Counted from the stretch's first letter, positions 6,658 through 15,480 are shown. The stretch is 20,920 bases of DNA from Woeseiaceae bacterium (GCA_022866645.1 JALHUQ010000420.1:1-20920); one strand, 5' to 3'. A program made the numbers and translations. Notes: a model not told the origin generated them from the sequence alone.

Positions 6658-8544
6658 TTACTCTCCGGCTTCCGCCTTCTTCAGCACCCGTTCAATGTAG
6701 ACATTTGTAATCGGATGGTAGGCGCCACGTGCGCTCGCAAATATGGAATTCGCGAGCGCAACATCGTGCCCATTCGCCGCCAGCTCGCCATAGATCGATG
6801 CAATCAATCGCATTCTTCCGTATCGATGCAGATACGCCTCCAACTCGGGGTACGCGGGTTCGTAGCGGCGCTTCGCGACTTGAATAAACCAGGTTCTGGC
6901 GATCTCTGCATTGCCTGTATTACTCAGCCCCAGACCGTCATCCAGCGCAGCCAGTTTTTCGCGCGACAAATCGCCTGGCAGGCTGTTAATAAAATGAATC
7001 AGCGCCTGCGGGCTCCAATCCTGTACCGGCACGTCATCGAGCGTTGCCTCGCCGATAGCCCAGGCGAGCGCAAGCTCGGCGGCTCGATTCAGCGTTTTCG
7101 AGGACGGTATCGGTGCTCCTTCAGGCAACCCGGGTTGATACATCCAGACCTCGACGTCTGCACGAGAAACGATGCCGGGATTCGGGGTCAATAGATTCTT
7201 ATCAAGGTAGTCAACGAAGGCCTCTGTAGTAATTGTCTGGAACGCAAAGTCGTTGAAGTAAGCGAACAAAAAGGCATCGAATCGATCTCGTCCGAATTTT
7301 TTCTCCAGGTACTGCAGGAACATCTGTCCTTTGTGATAGTGGATCGTGCCTTGTACATCATCGGCACTGCCTGATTCAAAACGCGGTGCCAGTCCTTGCC
7401 GTTCCAGTGGCACGGTTGCAAAGTCTTCCAGCAATTCCTCATAACTCAATACACGTTCTTCATCAACGCGATCCTTGTTGTAAAGAATTTCCATGAGCCG
7501 CGACTCAAGGTAGCTGGTGACCCCTTCGTTCAGCCATCCGTCACGCCAGGTCGCATTGGTGACGAGATTGCCCGACCATGAGTGTGCGAGTTCGTGAGCA
7601 ACCACGGAAACCAGGCTGCGGTCGCCCGCCAGCAAGCTCGGCGTCAGGAATGACAGCCGCGGATTCTCCATCCCGCCATAGGGAAAGCTGGGCGGCAATA
7701 CCAGCAAGTCATATCGTCCCCATCGGTAAGGACCGAATTGTTTCTCGGCGACGTCGAGCATGTCCTGTGTGTTTGCGAATTCATAAACCGACGCATCAAG
7801 CATCTCCGGTTCCGTGTAAACGCCGGTGTCTTTGCCGAGCGGCGCAAAATACAAATTGCCAACGGCGATCGCGATCAGATACGAGGGGATTGGCTGCGGC
7901 ATATCGAATTCGTACTCTCCATTTCGCGGCGTCAGTGGATCATTGTTCGCGCTCATCACAGCGAGCAACTCGGGCGGTGTACTGATTTTCGCCTCGTAGG
8001 TGATTCGTATGGACGGCGTATCCTGCAGCGGTATGAAACTACGCGCGTGTATGGACTGCGCCTGGGAGAACATCATCGGATACTTGCCGCCGGCTGTCAG
8101 CTCCGCGGGCAGCCATTGCAACGCCGACGCACTGGGGCTGGTTTCGTAGTCTATGCGCACAAGCAATTCGGAGTGCGTGTCAATATTCGCAGGAATCGCA
8201 ATGACGAGTGGTGTTCCTTTGGATTCGTGATACTCGCCCATCGAGAACGTTGCGGGCTCTGATGACCCATCGGCAACTACGAACGCGACGCTGGCTATTT
8301 TTAAGTCACGAGTATCGAGAATTATTTCACGAGCAGCCGTGTCCAGAGCATTGATAGCCAGCACGACGCTGCCGCGCAGTTTCTTTTCGTCAAAATCGAC
8401 ATCAAGATCCAGTGCGATATGTCGCGTGACGAACTGCTCCGTATTCGCAAACGAAAAATAGTCGTGGGCCGGGTCATAGCTGTCTTTTTCGCTGCACGAG
8501 ACCAGTATGAACGAGACAAGGGCTATCGAAAGCCGGCGTGACAT
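6658..8544 (-). CDS. M1-family metallopeptidase lipoprotein, leukotriene-A4-hydrolase type aminopeptidase
   Basis: This predicted zinc aminopeptidase is anchored in the envelope. With the ATG at 8544 (AGAGG 6 nt upstream) it has 628 residues and a lipoprotein signal ending LVSC (Cys17). An in-frame ATG at 8592 would add 16 residues and cannot be excluded. An N-terminal beta domain is followed by the exopeptidase motif GGMEN (residues 290-294), the zinc site HELAHSWSGN (His317, Glu318, His321) and the third ligand Glu340 in WLNEG. Tyr403 in IHYHKG is the likely transition-state tyrosine. The HSWSGNLVTNATW signature and a helical C-terminal domain of roughly 150 residues place it with LTA4H/cold-active aminopeptidases rather than PepN. 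It is the first gene of the leftward exported-protein run and is divergent from the nqr operon. Confidence 0.9.
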   Translation of the reverse strand: MSRRLSIALVSFILVSCSEKDSYDPAHDYFSFANTEQFVTRHIALDLDVDFDEKKLRGSVVLAINALDTAAREIILDTRDLKIASVAFVVADGSSEPATFSMGEYHESKGTPLVIAIPANIDTHSELLVRIDYETSPSASALQWLPAELTAGGKYPMMFSQAQSIHARSFIPLQDTPSIRITYEAKISTPPELLAVMSANNDPLTPRNGEYEFDMPQPIPSYLIAIAVGNLYFAPLGKDTGVYTEPEMLDASVYEFANTQDMLDVAEKQFGPYRWGRYDLLVLPPSFPYGGMENPRLSFLTPSLLAGDRSLVSVVAHELAHSWSGNLVTNATWRDGWLNEGVTSYLESRLMEILYNKDRVDEERVLSYEELLEDFATVPLERQGLAPRFESGSADDVQGTIHYHKGQMFLQYLEKKFGRDRFDAFLFAYFNDFAFQTITTEAFVDYLDKNLLTPNPGIVSRADVEVWMYQPGLPEGAPIPSSKTLNRAAELALAWAIGEATLDDVPVQDWSPQALIHFINSLPGDLSREKLAALDDGLGLSNTGNAEIARTWFIQVAKRRYEPAYPELEAYLHRYGRMRLIASIYGELAANGHDVALANSIFASARGAYHPITNVYIERVLKKAEAGE

Positions 8545-8751
8545 CCTGAACCTCTTTGCAAACACGAATTGCGCTAAGTCACTGACTTTCATTGCTTTTA
8601 TTGTCCTTACCCTGAGTCCATTTCAATTGTATCCAATTCCCCCGCCGCTTGCTGCTGGATCGGCATTGCGGAATTAGGAGCAGTCGCGAGCACAACCTGT
8701 ATCCTCGTTGAAACCGCAAGTCATAATTCGGTAAGCGCGTATATGTATGCC

Positions 8752-8760
8752 TGCTATTAT
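8752..8760 (+). promoter_or_regulatory. Candidate extended -10 promoter for the prenyltransferase-nqr operon
   Basis: TGCTATTAT fits an extended -10 (TGN followed by a five-of-six match to TATAAT). No good -35 lies 17 bp upstream, as is common for extended -10 promoters. It would start transcription about 30 nt before the GTG at 8796. Activity is inferred only. Confidence 0.4.
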
Positions 8761-8784
8761 CGGTATAAATGACCCCGCAACTAT

Positions 8785-8788
8785 GGAG
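8785..8788 (+). promoter_or_regulatory. Ribosome binding site supporting the GTG start at 8796
   Basis: GGAG lies 7 nt before GTG. The next in-frame ATG (8820) lacks such a site. Confidence 0.6.
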
Positions 8789-8795
8789 ATAGATA

Positions 8796-9776
8796 GTGTC
8801 TCAAGAGTCTGTTCGACCCATGAATCCTGTCCCGGAAGAATTCGCCGGAGATTCAAGCGCGCGCTTGATGAAGCGCTTGTTTCACGCAACCCGTCCGAAA
8901 TTCTTTCCTGCATCGGTCTTGCCTGTTGTTGCCGGCACGGTTTGGGGTGTCTACGCATCGGCTGCATTCGAACCCTATGTATTTGTTCTCGCGCTGCTCG
9001 CAACCGTTTGCGTGCATGCGGGGAGCAACGTGCTCAATGACGTCGGCGACGAGACGGTCGGAACCGATCGAGTGAACGACCTGCGCGTTTACCCCTATAC
9101 CGGTGGTTCTCGCTTCATCCAGATGGGCATACTGAGTCAGTCGCTCATGGCTCGTCTCGGCGCCGGCCTGCTGGTAATCGCAGCTCTGCTGGGTACCGCA
9201 CTCTTTCTCGAAAAAGGTCCGGTCGTTTTATTGTTTGGTCTTGCCGGCATGGCACTTGGCGTCCTTTATTCTCTTGGCCCGGTGAAACTGAGTTCGCTGG
9301 GAATCGGTGAAGCTGCAGTTGCTGTAGCGTTCGGGGTCCTGCCTGTGACCGGCGCCGCCTGGTTGCAGGGCGCAACAATTGATACGGCACTGATTTTGTT
9401 TTCGCTGCCGGTCAGTGCCTGGGTCTTCGCCATCCTGTTCATCAACGAAGTCCCGGATATGGAAGCAGACGGTTCTACCGGCAAAAATACACTGCCGGTT
9501 CGTATCGGACTGCCTGCCTCCGCCCGGCTGTATTTCATCCTGCAAGCCGCCGCGGCAATCGTCATCGCCTATATGACGATGCAGAAAATGCTGCCGCTGC
9601 TGGCGCCTCTGGTACCGCTCGCCTTACTGGTTCTCGCCTGGCGCGCAGCGACCGCGATCCGTGGCGGGATCAAGAATCGCAGTGCCATGACCCAGGCGAT
9701 CGAAGCGACTCTGGGCATTCATACCATAGGATGTATCTGGTTAACCGGATGCGTGGTCTATAACATTGTTTTTTAA
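8796..9776 (+). CDS. UbiA-superfamily prenyltransferase, MenA-like
   Basis: This membrane prenyltransferase is of the kind that attaches an isoprenoid chain to an aromatic quinone precursor. It has 326 residues from a GTG start and about nine hydrophobic segments. The first Mg-diphosphate motif is NVLNDVGDE (Asn78, Asn81, Asp82, Asp85), closer to the N-x-x-N-D-x-x-D form of MenA (dihydroxynaphthoate prenyltransferase) than to UbiA. The second is NEVPDMEAD (Asp221, Asp225), followed by GKNTLPVRIG as in MenA-type enzymes. The acceptor cannot be assigned from sequence, so no symbol is given. It heads the nqr operon and its last 11 nt overlap nqrA. This suggests, but does not prove, a role in making or modifying the quinone used by Na+-NQR. 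No other menaquinone gene is in the window. Confidence 0.88.
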   Translation: MSQESVRPMNPVPEEFAGDSSARLMKRLFHATRPKFFPASVLPVVAGTVWGVYASAAFEPYVFVLALLATVCVHAGSNVLNDVGDETVGTDRVNDLRVYPYTGGSRFIQMGILSQSLMARLGAGLLVIAALLGTALFLEKGPVVLLFGLAGMALGVLYSLGPVKLSSLGIGEAAVAVAFGVLPVTGAAWLQGATIDTALILFSLPVSAWVFAILFINEVPDMEADGSTGKNTLPVRIGLPASARLYFILQAAAAIVIAYMTMQKMLPLLAPLVPLALLVLAWRAATAIRGGIKNRSAMTQAIEATLGIHTIGCIWLTGCVVYNIVF

Positions 9777-11112
9777 AATAAAAAAAGGACTCGATATTCC
9801 AATCTCGGGCGCTCCTCAACAGGAGATTTCGGCCGGTGCGATCGTCACGTCAGTCGCATTGATCGGACCCGACACTATCGACTTGAAACCCGGCATGCTG
9901 GTCGCGGTTGGCGATACCGTGAAGCTCGGCCAGCCGCTGTTCACCGACAAGCAGAATCCGGGTGTTCTATTCACGTCGCCGGGCAGCGGTACCGTCACTG
10001 CCATCAATCGCGGCGAGCGTCGCGTCCTGCAATCCGTAGTCGTCACGCTCAAGGGTGACGACGAAGAGCAATTCGCACGTTATGCAGCGGGCGACTTGTC
10101 CAAAATCAGCGCACAGGAGGTGCGCCAGAATCTGCTGGCATCGGGCTTATGGACCTCATTTCGAACTCGCCCGTTCAGCAAGATCCCGCGGCCTGATGAT
10201 AGCCCGGCGGCGATATTCGTTACCGCAATCGATACCAATCCGCTTGCTGCAAATCCGGAAGTGGTTATAAAGCGTGATAGCGACTCATTTGTGCAAGGCC
10301 TCACGATTATTGCCAAACTGACGGATGGCGTCGTCCACGTCTGCACGGCACCCGGCAGCGCGATTCCCTGCCCGGACTACGCCAACTTCAAAGCCAGCCA
10401 GTTTTCCGGGCCGCACCCGGCGGGCCTGGCCGGTACGCACATTCATTTTCTGGATCCTGTCAGTGAAAATCGGGTCGTCTGGCAGATTGCTTATCCAGAT
10501 GTCATTGCAATCGGCAAGCTGTTCGCCAGCGGTCGTTTGTCTGTCGAGCGCGTCGTCGCACTATGCGGTCCTGCCGTGTCGCGACCGAGGCTCATCGTAA
10601 CCCGTGCGGGTGCGAACGTTGCCGAATTGGTCAAAGGCGAAATCCAGGGCTCCACCGTTCGCGTGGTTTCCGGTTCGGTGCTCAATGGCCGTCGGGCGGC
10701 CGGCTGGGCATCCTGGCTCGGTCGCTACGATAATCAGATCACCGTGTTGCGGGAAGGCAACCCGCGAGAATTTCTTTCTTTTATGCGACCCGGCATCGGC
10801 AAGTATTCTGCTGCCAGGGCATTTGTTGGCAATCTGTTCGGAACGGACGAATACGCTTTGACGACATCCCAAAACGGCAGCCCTCGCGCAATGGTCTCGA
10901 TTGGTAGTTTCGAGCAGGTAATGCCGCTCGACATTCTGCCGACGCCGCTGCTCAAAGCAATATTGGTTCGCGATACGGATAGCGCGCGCGATCTTGGCTG
11001 CCTGGAATTGGCAGAAGAGGACCTGGCCCTGTGCTCCTTCGTTTGCAACGGCAAGTACGAATACGGTCCGCACCTGCGCCAGACTCTCCGAGAGATCGAG
11101 GTTAACGGCTGA
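9766..11112 (+). CDS. nqrA: Na+-translocating NADH:quinone oxidoreductase subunit A
   Basis: This is the cytoplasmic-facing subunit of the six-subunit Na+-NQR, which oxidises NADH, reduces quinone and exports Na+. The 448 residues match the family. The N-terminus KIKKGLDIPISG is the family hallmark, and HPAGLAGTHIHFLDPV (about residues 223-238) is strongly conserved in NqrA. The start is unusual: TTG at 9766 inside the last codons of the prenyltransferase, no visible Shine-Dalgarno, then a run of six T. It is the only near-cognate start that reproduces the expected N-terminal length. The next gene, nqrB, begins in a one-base TGATG overlap. No cofactor motif is expected in this subunit and none was seen. 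Confidence 0.96.
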   Translation: MFFKIKKGLDIPISGAPQQEISAGAIVTSVALIGPDTIDLKPGMLVAVGDTVKLGQPLFTDKQNPGVLFTSPGSGTVTAINRGERRVLQSVVVTLKGDDEEQFARYAAGDLSKISAQEVRQNLLASGLWTSFRTRPFSKIPRPDDSPAAIFVTAIDTNPLAANPEVVIKRDSDSFVQGLTIIAKLTDGVVHVCTAPGSAIPCPDYANFKASQFSGPHPAGLAGTHIHFLDPVSENRVVWQIAYPDVIAIGKLFASGRLSVERVVALCGPAVSRPRLIVTRAGANVAELVKGEIQGSTVRVVSGSVLNGRRAAGWASWLGRYDNQITVLREGNPREFLSFMRPGIGKYSAARAFVGNLFGTDEYALTTSQNGSPRAMVSIGSFEQVMPLDILPTPLLKAILVRDTDSARDLGCLELAEEDLALCSFVCNGKYEYGPHLRQTLREIEVNG

Positions 11113-12317
11113 TGAAACGATTTCGTTCTTTCCTCGACCGCATGGAGCCGCTGTTCGTAACAGGCGGTCGGCTGGAAAAATTTCATGCGCTTTTCGAAAT
11201 GGTCGACACCCTGTTTTACTCGCCACCGGATTTAGCGCGCGGCTCGCCACATGTTCGCGACGCGCTCGATCTGAAACGCGTCATGATTATTGTTGTCTTC
11301 GCTGTAACGCCCTGCGCGCTGGTCGGCATGTGGAACACCGGGTTCCAGGCAAACACGGCAATGGCGGCGATGGGAATGGCTGGCCTCGATGGCTGGCGCG
11401 GCGTGGTATTGCCGTTGCTGGGCGCTGGCTACAATCCGCAGAATTTCTACGACTGCTTTGCGCTGGGTCTCTTGTACTTTCTTCCGATCTACGCCGTCAC
11501 GATGGCAGCGGGTGGCCTCTGGGAGGTTCTGTTTGCCGGCATCCGAAACCATGAAATCAATGAAGGGTTCTTCGTAACATCGCTGTTATACACACTGGTC
11601 TTGCCGGCCACGATTCCACTCTGGCAGGTTGCGGTTGGCATCAGTTTTGGTGTGGTCATAGGCAAGGAAGTCTTTGGCGGTACCGGCAAGAATTTTCTGA
11701 ATCCGGCCCTGGTCGGACGTGCGTTTCTCTATTTCGCCTACCCGGCACAGATATCGGGAGATGCTGTCTGGACGGCCGTCGATGGCTTCAGCGGTGCGAC
11801 AGCGCTCGGCATCAGCGCGACCGAGGGTATGCAGGGAGTCATCGCCAGCGGTCTGACCTGGACGCAGGCGTTTCTTGGACAAATGCAGGGCTCTTTGGGT
11901 GAAACATCGACACTCGCCTGCTTGCTCGGTGCAGCCTTCCTGATTTTCACCCGTATCGCCTCCTGGCGAATCATGGTCGCTGTTTTCGCCGGGCTGATTA
12001 TCCCTACACTCATTTTCGGCGGAGAGTCTGCTAACCCGATGATGTCGATGCCCTGGCATTGGCACGTCGTCGTCGGTGGTTTCGCCTTCGGCGCCATTTT
12101 CATGGCGACCGATCCGGTCAGCGCCGCACAGACCAACGCCGGCAAATGGGTGTTCGGACTGCTGATCGGGTTCATGACCTGGCTGATCAGAGTGATCAAT
12201 CCGGCGTTTCCGGAGGGCATCATGCTCGCCATATTGTTTGGCAACATCTTCTCCCCCGTCATCGATCATTTCGTTATTGGGGCGAATGTGAGGCGGAGGC
12301 AAAAACGTCATGCCTGA
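11112..12317 (+). CDS. nqrB: Na+-translocating NADH:quinone oxidoreductase subunit B
   Basis: This is the large membrane subunit of Na+-NQR that carries covalent FMN and riboflavin and forms part of the Na+ path. It has 401 residues and many hydrophobic segments. The flavinylation motif SGAT is at residues 227-230 (FSGATALGI), with Thr230 the expected FMN-phosphothreonine, matching Thr236 of Vibrio cholerae. The conserved segment FAGIRNHEINEGFFVTS (about residues 141-157) is present. The ATG shares one base with the nqrA stop, and the 3' end overlaps nqrC by 8 nt. The ApbE needed for flavin attachment is encoded in the same operon. Confidence 0.97.
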   Translation: MKRFRSFLDRMEPLFVTGGRLEKFHALFEMVDTLFYSPPDLARGSPHVRDALDLKRVMIIVVFAVTPCALVGMWNTGFQANTAMAAMGMAGLDGWRGVVLPLLGAGYNPQNFYDCFALGLLYFLPIYAVTMAAGGLWEVLFAGIRNHEINEGFFVTSLLYTLVLPATIPLWQVAVGISFGVVIGKEVFGGTGKNFLNPALVGRAFLYFAYPAQISGDAVWTAVDGFSGATALGISATEGMQGVIASGLTWTQAFLGQMQGSLGETSTLACLLGAAFLIFTRIASWRIMVAVFAGLIIPTLIFGGESANPMMSMPWHWHVVVGGFAFGAIFMATDPVSAAQTNAGKWVFGLLIGFMTWLIRVINPAFPEGIMLAILFGNIFSPVIDHFVIGANVRRRQKRHA

Positions 12318-12975
12318 CAAGAAAAAATTCGATCGCGACAGTATCTCGAACACGCTGATAATGGCGATTGGGCTGAGTCTCGTCTGTTCCGTCCTGGTCG
12401 CCAGCGCCGCGATCATACTGAAACCCACGCAACTCAGGAATCAGGAAGAGTATCGACAGCGCATCATTCTTGAGGTCGCCGGACTGATGCAGCCTGGCGG
12501 TGACATCGCTGCCCTGTTCGCGGCCGTACAAACCGACCGTGTAAGAATTGCCAGCGGCGAGGATGTCGAAATCTACCTGGCTAAAGATGGCGACGAGCTG
12601 CAGCAAATCATTCTGCCCATCAGTGGTCCTGGATTGTGGTCCACCATGCGGGGCTATCTGGCCGTTGCCCCTGACGGTAATACCGTCATGGGCATACGAT
12701 TTTATGAACATGGTGAGACGCCCGGCCTCGGCGATCAGGTGGACAAGGCCAGCTGGAGAGATCTTTGGGTAGGCAAGCATATTTACGGCGACGATGGCAC
12801 GCCGCGAATCAAAGTCATTAAGGGTTTCGTGCGACGAGATGCCTCCAATCCGGATGCAATACACGAAATAGACGGGCTGTCCGGTGCAACGCTCACGGGT
12901 AACGGCGTAACCAAACTCGTACGGTACTGGACCGGGCCAGAAGGCTTCGGACCCTATCTGGAGAGCTACCGATGA
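12310..12975 (+). CDS. nqrC: Na+-translocating NADH:quinone oxidoreductase subunit C
   Basis: This Na+-NQR subunit has one N-terminal membrane helix (about residues 14-37) and a periplasmic FMN-binding domain. The flavinylation motif SGAT is at residues 191-194 (LSGATLTGNGV), Thr194 being the expected FMN attachment site. It has 221 residues, shorter than the roughly 255 of Vibrio; the conserved GETPGLGDQ and flavin regions are intact, so the shortening is not a truncation of the active domain. It overlaps nqrB by 8 nt and nqrD by 4 nt (ATGA). Confidence 0.96.
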   Translation: MPDKKKFDRDSISNTLIMAIGLSLVCSVLVASAAIILKPTQLRNQEEYRQRIILEVAGLMQPGGDIAALFAAVQTDRVRIASGEDVEIYLAKDGDELQQIILPISGPGLWSTMRGYLAVAPDGNTVMGIRFYEHGETPGLGDQVDKASWRDLWVGKHIYGDDGTPRIKVIKGFVRRDASNPDAIHEIDGLSGATLTGNGVTKLVRYWTGPEGFGPYLESYR

Positions 12976-13631
12976 GCGAGATTAGAAAAGTCCTGATCGA
13001 CCCCCTGATCGATAACAATCCGATCACTTTGCAGATGTTGGGAATTTGCTCGGCGCTCGCCGTGACGACCTCGCTGTTGCCGGCATTATTAATGTGCATT
13101 GCGTTGACGAGCGTTACCGCATTGTCCAGTGCCGCCATCAGTATGATTCGCCACCGCATACCCAACAACATACGCATCATTGTCCACATGACCATCATTG
13201 CATCGCTGGTCATCATGACGGACCAACTTTTGCGCGCTTACGCTTTCGAGACCAGCAAACAACTGTCTGTATTTGTAGGTTTAATCATCACCAATTGCAT
13301 CGTGTTGGGCCGGGCGGAAGCGTTTGCAATGAAGAACCCGGTCGGCCTGAGTTTCCTTGACGGCCTGGGCAACGGACTCGGCTATAGCCTGATTCTGATT
13401 TCGGTCGCGACAGTACGTGAACTGTTCGGCGCCGGCACGCTTTTCGGATACCCGATTTTCGAATTGACACGGAATGGCGGATGGTACCCGGCGAACGGCC
13501 TGATGCTGTTGCCGCCGAGCGCGTTCTTCATCATCGGCTTGTTCATCTGGGTGATTCGCAGCTGGCGCAGCAAGCAGGCAGAACCTGCGGATTACCAGAT
13601 TCATGAAGTACACCGAACGGACGTCTACTAA
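12972..13631 (+). CDS. nqrD: Na+-translocating NADH:quinone oxidoreductase subunit D
   Basis: This six-helix membrane subunit pairs with NqrE and shares with it an iron centre inside the membrane. It has 219 residues. The two conserved cysteines are Cys26 (LGICSALAV) and Cys109 (IITNCIVLGRAEAFA), in the positions known to ligate the NqrD/NqrE cluster. The C-terminal tail after the last helix is polar. The start overlaps nqrC by ATGA, and the stop shares one base with the nqrE ATG (TAATG). Confidence 0.96.
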   Translation: MSEIRKVLIDPLIDNNPITLQMLGICSALAVTTSLLPALLMCIALTSVTALSSAAISMIRHRIPNNIRIIVHMTIIASLVIMTDQLLRAYAFETSKQLSVFVGLIITNCIVLGRAEAFAMKNPVGLSFLDGLGNGLGYSLILISVATVRELFGAGTLFGYPIFELTRNGGWYPANGLMLLPPSAFFIIGLFIWVIRSWRSKQAEPADYQIHEVHRTDVY

Positions 13632-14239
13632 TGGAAGCCTACTTCAATCTCTTCATCAAGGCGGCCTTTGTCGAGAATCTCGCACTCATGTTCTTTCTCG
13701 GCATGTGCACATTTCTCGCCATTTCAAAACGCGTCGAAACAGCGATCGGGCTGGGTGTCGCGGTCGTCGCCGTGCAGGCGATTACCGTCCCGGCCAACCA
13801 CCTGGTTTCCGCCTACCTGTTGGCGCCGGGCGCGCTGGCGTGGGCCGGGTTGCCCGACGTAGACCTGAGCTTTCTGGGCCTGGTCAGTTACATCGGTGTC
13901 ATCGCAGCACTCGTGCAGATACTCGAGATGGCGCTGGACCGTTACGTCCCGAAACTCTACAACGCGCTCGGAATTTTCCTGCCGTTGATCACGGTCAATT
14001 GCGCCATCCTCGGCGGTACCTTGTTCATGGTCGAACGTCATTACGATTTTGGCGAAAGTGTCGTTTACGGCATCGGCAGCGGCGCCGGTTGGGCGATCGC
14101 TCTGATCGCAATCGCCGGCATCCGCGAGAAGCTTCGCTACAGTGACGTCCCGAACGGCCTGCAAGGTCTTGGCATCACGTTCATTATTGCCGGATTGATG
14201 TCATTGGGCTTCATGGGTTTGTCAGGAATTCAGCTGTGA
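13631..14239 (+). CDS. nqrE: Na+-translocating NADH:quinone oxidoreductase subunit E
   Basis: This is the membrane partner of NqrD with the inverted topology of the paralogous pair. It has 202 residues. Conserved cysteines are Cys26 (FLGMCTFLA) and Cys124 (ITVNCAILGG), the expected ligands of the intramembrane iron centre. VENLALMFFLGMC and FGESVVYG are typical of the family. It overlaps nqrD by one base and nqrF by four (GTGA). Confidence 0.96.
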   Translation: MEAYFNLFIKAAFVENLALMFFLGMCTFLAISKRVETAIGLGVAVVAVQAITVPANHLVSAYLLAPGALAWAGLPDVDLSFLGLVSYIGVIAALVQILEMALDRYVPKLYNALGIFLPLITVNCAILGGTLFMVERHYDFGESVVYGIGSGAGWAIALIAIAGIREKLRYSDVPNGLQGLGITFIIAGLMSLGFMGLSGIQL

Positions 14240-15480
14240 ACATCGACAGCAGCGTGCTGCTCGAAGTCCTGTTGGGCGTTGGCCTCTTTACAACAATTAT
14301 CCTTGTGCTGGTCGGCGTCATTCTTGGCGCCCGCTCAAAACTCGTCACCAGCGGCTCAGTCACGGTCACGGTCAACAACGAACGGGAAGTCAAAATCCCG
14401 GTCGGAGGCAAGCTCATGCAAGGCCTGGCCGACGCGGATTTGTTCGTACCCTCCGCCTGCGGCGGCGGCGGCACCTGCGGACAATGTCGCGTTCGCGTTC
14501 TGTCGGGTGGCGGCGCCATCCTGCCAACGGAAACCTCAATTCTGAATAAACGCGAGGCGGCGGAACACTACCGACTGTCTTGCCAGGTCACCGTAAAACA
14601 GGATATGCAGGTGCAGGTGCCAGACGAAGTGTTTGGCGTCAAACGCTATGACTGCACGGTCAAGTCGAACCATAACGTTGCGAGCTTTATCAAAGAGCTG
14701 GTACTGGCCTTGCCCGACGGTGAGGAGCTGGATTTTCGCGCTGGTGGTTACATTCAAATTGAGTGTCCGCCACACGATTTGAAATTTACGGATTTTGATA
14801 TCGAAGAGAAATTTCGTGATGAGTGGGACCGCTACAAAATCTGGCGTTACGAATCGCACGTGAAGAATGCGGAATCGCGCGCTTACTCGATGGCCAGCTA
14901 CCCGCTGGAAAAAACCGTCATCAAACTCAATGTGAGAATTGCGACGCCTCCTCCAGGAGCCGACGAATCCATACCTCCCGGGATCATGTCCTCATTCATC
15001 TTCAACCTGAAACCGGGCGACAAGGTTGTCGTATCAGGTCCGTATGGCGAGTTTTTTGCCAAGGAAACCGATAACGAAATGGTTTTCATCGGCGGCGGTG
15101 CGGGCATGGCACCGATGCGCGCCCATATCTTCGATCAACTGAAACGTCGGCACAGCAAGCGGAAGATGTCCTTCTGGTACGGGGCACGTAGCCTCAAGGA
15201 AGTTTTCTACGATGACGAGTTCGATCAGCTTGCGGCGGAAAACGAGAACTTCAAATGGAATCTCGCGCTGTCTGAGTTACTGCCCGAGGACAACTGGACC
15301 GGCTATACCGGCTTTATTCATAAAGTATTGCTCGACGAGTATCTTGCCAATCACCCGGCGCCCGAAGACTGTGAATATTATCTCTGCGGCCCGCCGATGA
15401 TGAATGGCGCCGTTATCAAGATGCTCGACGGCCTTGGCGTACAAAAAGAAAACATTCTGCTCGACGATTTCGGCGGATGA
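14236..15480 (+). CDS. nqrF: Na+-translocating NADH:quinone oxidoreductase subunit F (NADH dehydrogenase subunit)
   Basis: This is the electron-entry subunit of Na+-NQR: NADH is oxidised at FAD and electrons pass to a 2Fe-2S centre. It has 414 residues from a GTG start. Order: one N-terminal membrane helix (about 8-31); a ferredoxin domain with ligands Cys75, Cys81, Cys84 and Cys116 (ACGGGGTCGQC and LSCQV); the FAD-binding motif RAYSMASYP (215-223); and the NADH-binding motifs GGGAGMAPMRAH and YLCGPPMM near the C-terminus. The start overlaps nqrE (GTGA) and the stop overlaps apbE (ATGA). Confidence 0.97.
   Translation: MNIDSSVLLEVLLGVGLFTTIILVLVGVILGARSKLVTSGSVTVTVNNEREVKIPVGGKLMQGLADADLFVPSACGGGGTCGQCRVRVLSGGGAILPTETSILNKREAAEHYRLSCQVTVKQDMQVQVPDEVFGVKRYDCTVKSNHNVASFIKELVLALPDGEELDFRAGGYIQIECPPHDLKFTDFDIEEKFRDEWDRYKIWRYESHVKNAESRAYSMASYPLEKTVIKLNVRIATPPPGADESIPPGIMSSFIFNLKPGDKVVVSGPYGEFFAKETDNEMVFIGGGAGMAPMRAHIFDQLKRRHSKRKMSFWYGARSLKEVFYDDEFDQLAAENENFKWNLALSELLPEDNWTGYTGFIHKVLLDEYLANHPAPEDCEYYLCGPPMMNGAVIKMLDGLGVQKENILLDDFGG

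Larger units (their letters stand above)
8545..8795. other. Divergent intergenic region between the M1 peptidase and the nqr operon
   Basis: This is the longest gene-free stretch, about 250 nt. It holds the candidate extended -10 of the rightward operon (8752-8760) and, for the leftward gene, only a weak TACAAT box on the minus strand near 8626-8631 without a clear -35. No convincing small ORF, hairpin terminator or RNA gene was seen. Confidence 0.5.

Noticed and set aside
6060..6710. Plus-strand open frame of 216 codons
   Set aside because: It is antisense to the serine hydrolase with its clear SxxK motif; no independent coding evidence.
11586..12428. Minus-strand open frame of 280 codons
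   Set aside because: It is antisense to nqrB and the start of nqrC, both certain genes, and its composition is typical of a shadow of GC-rich coding DNA.
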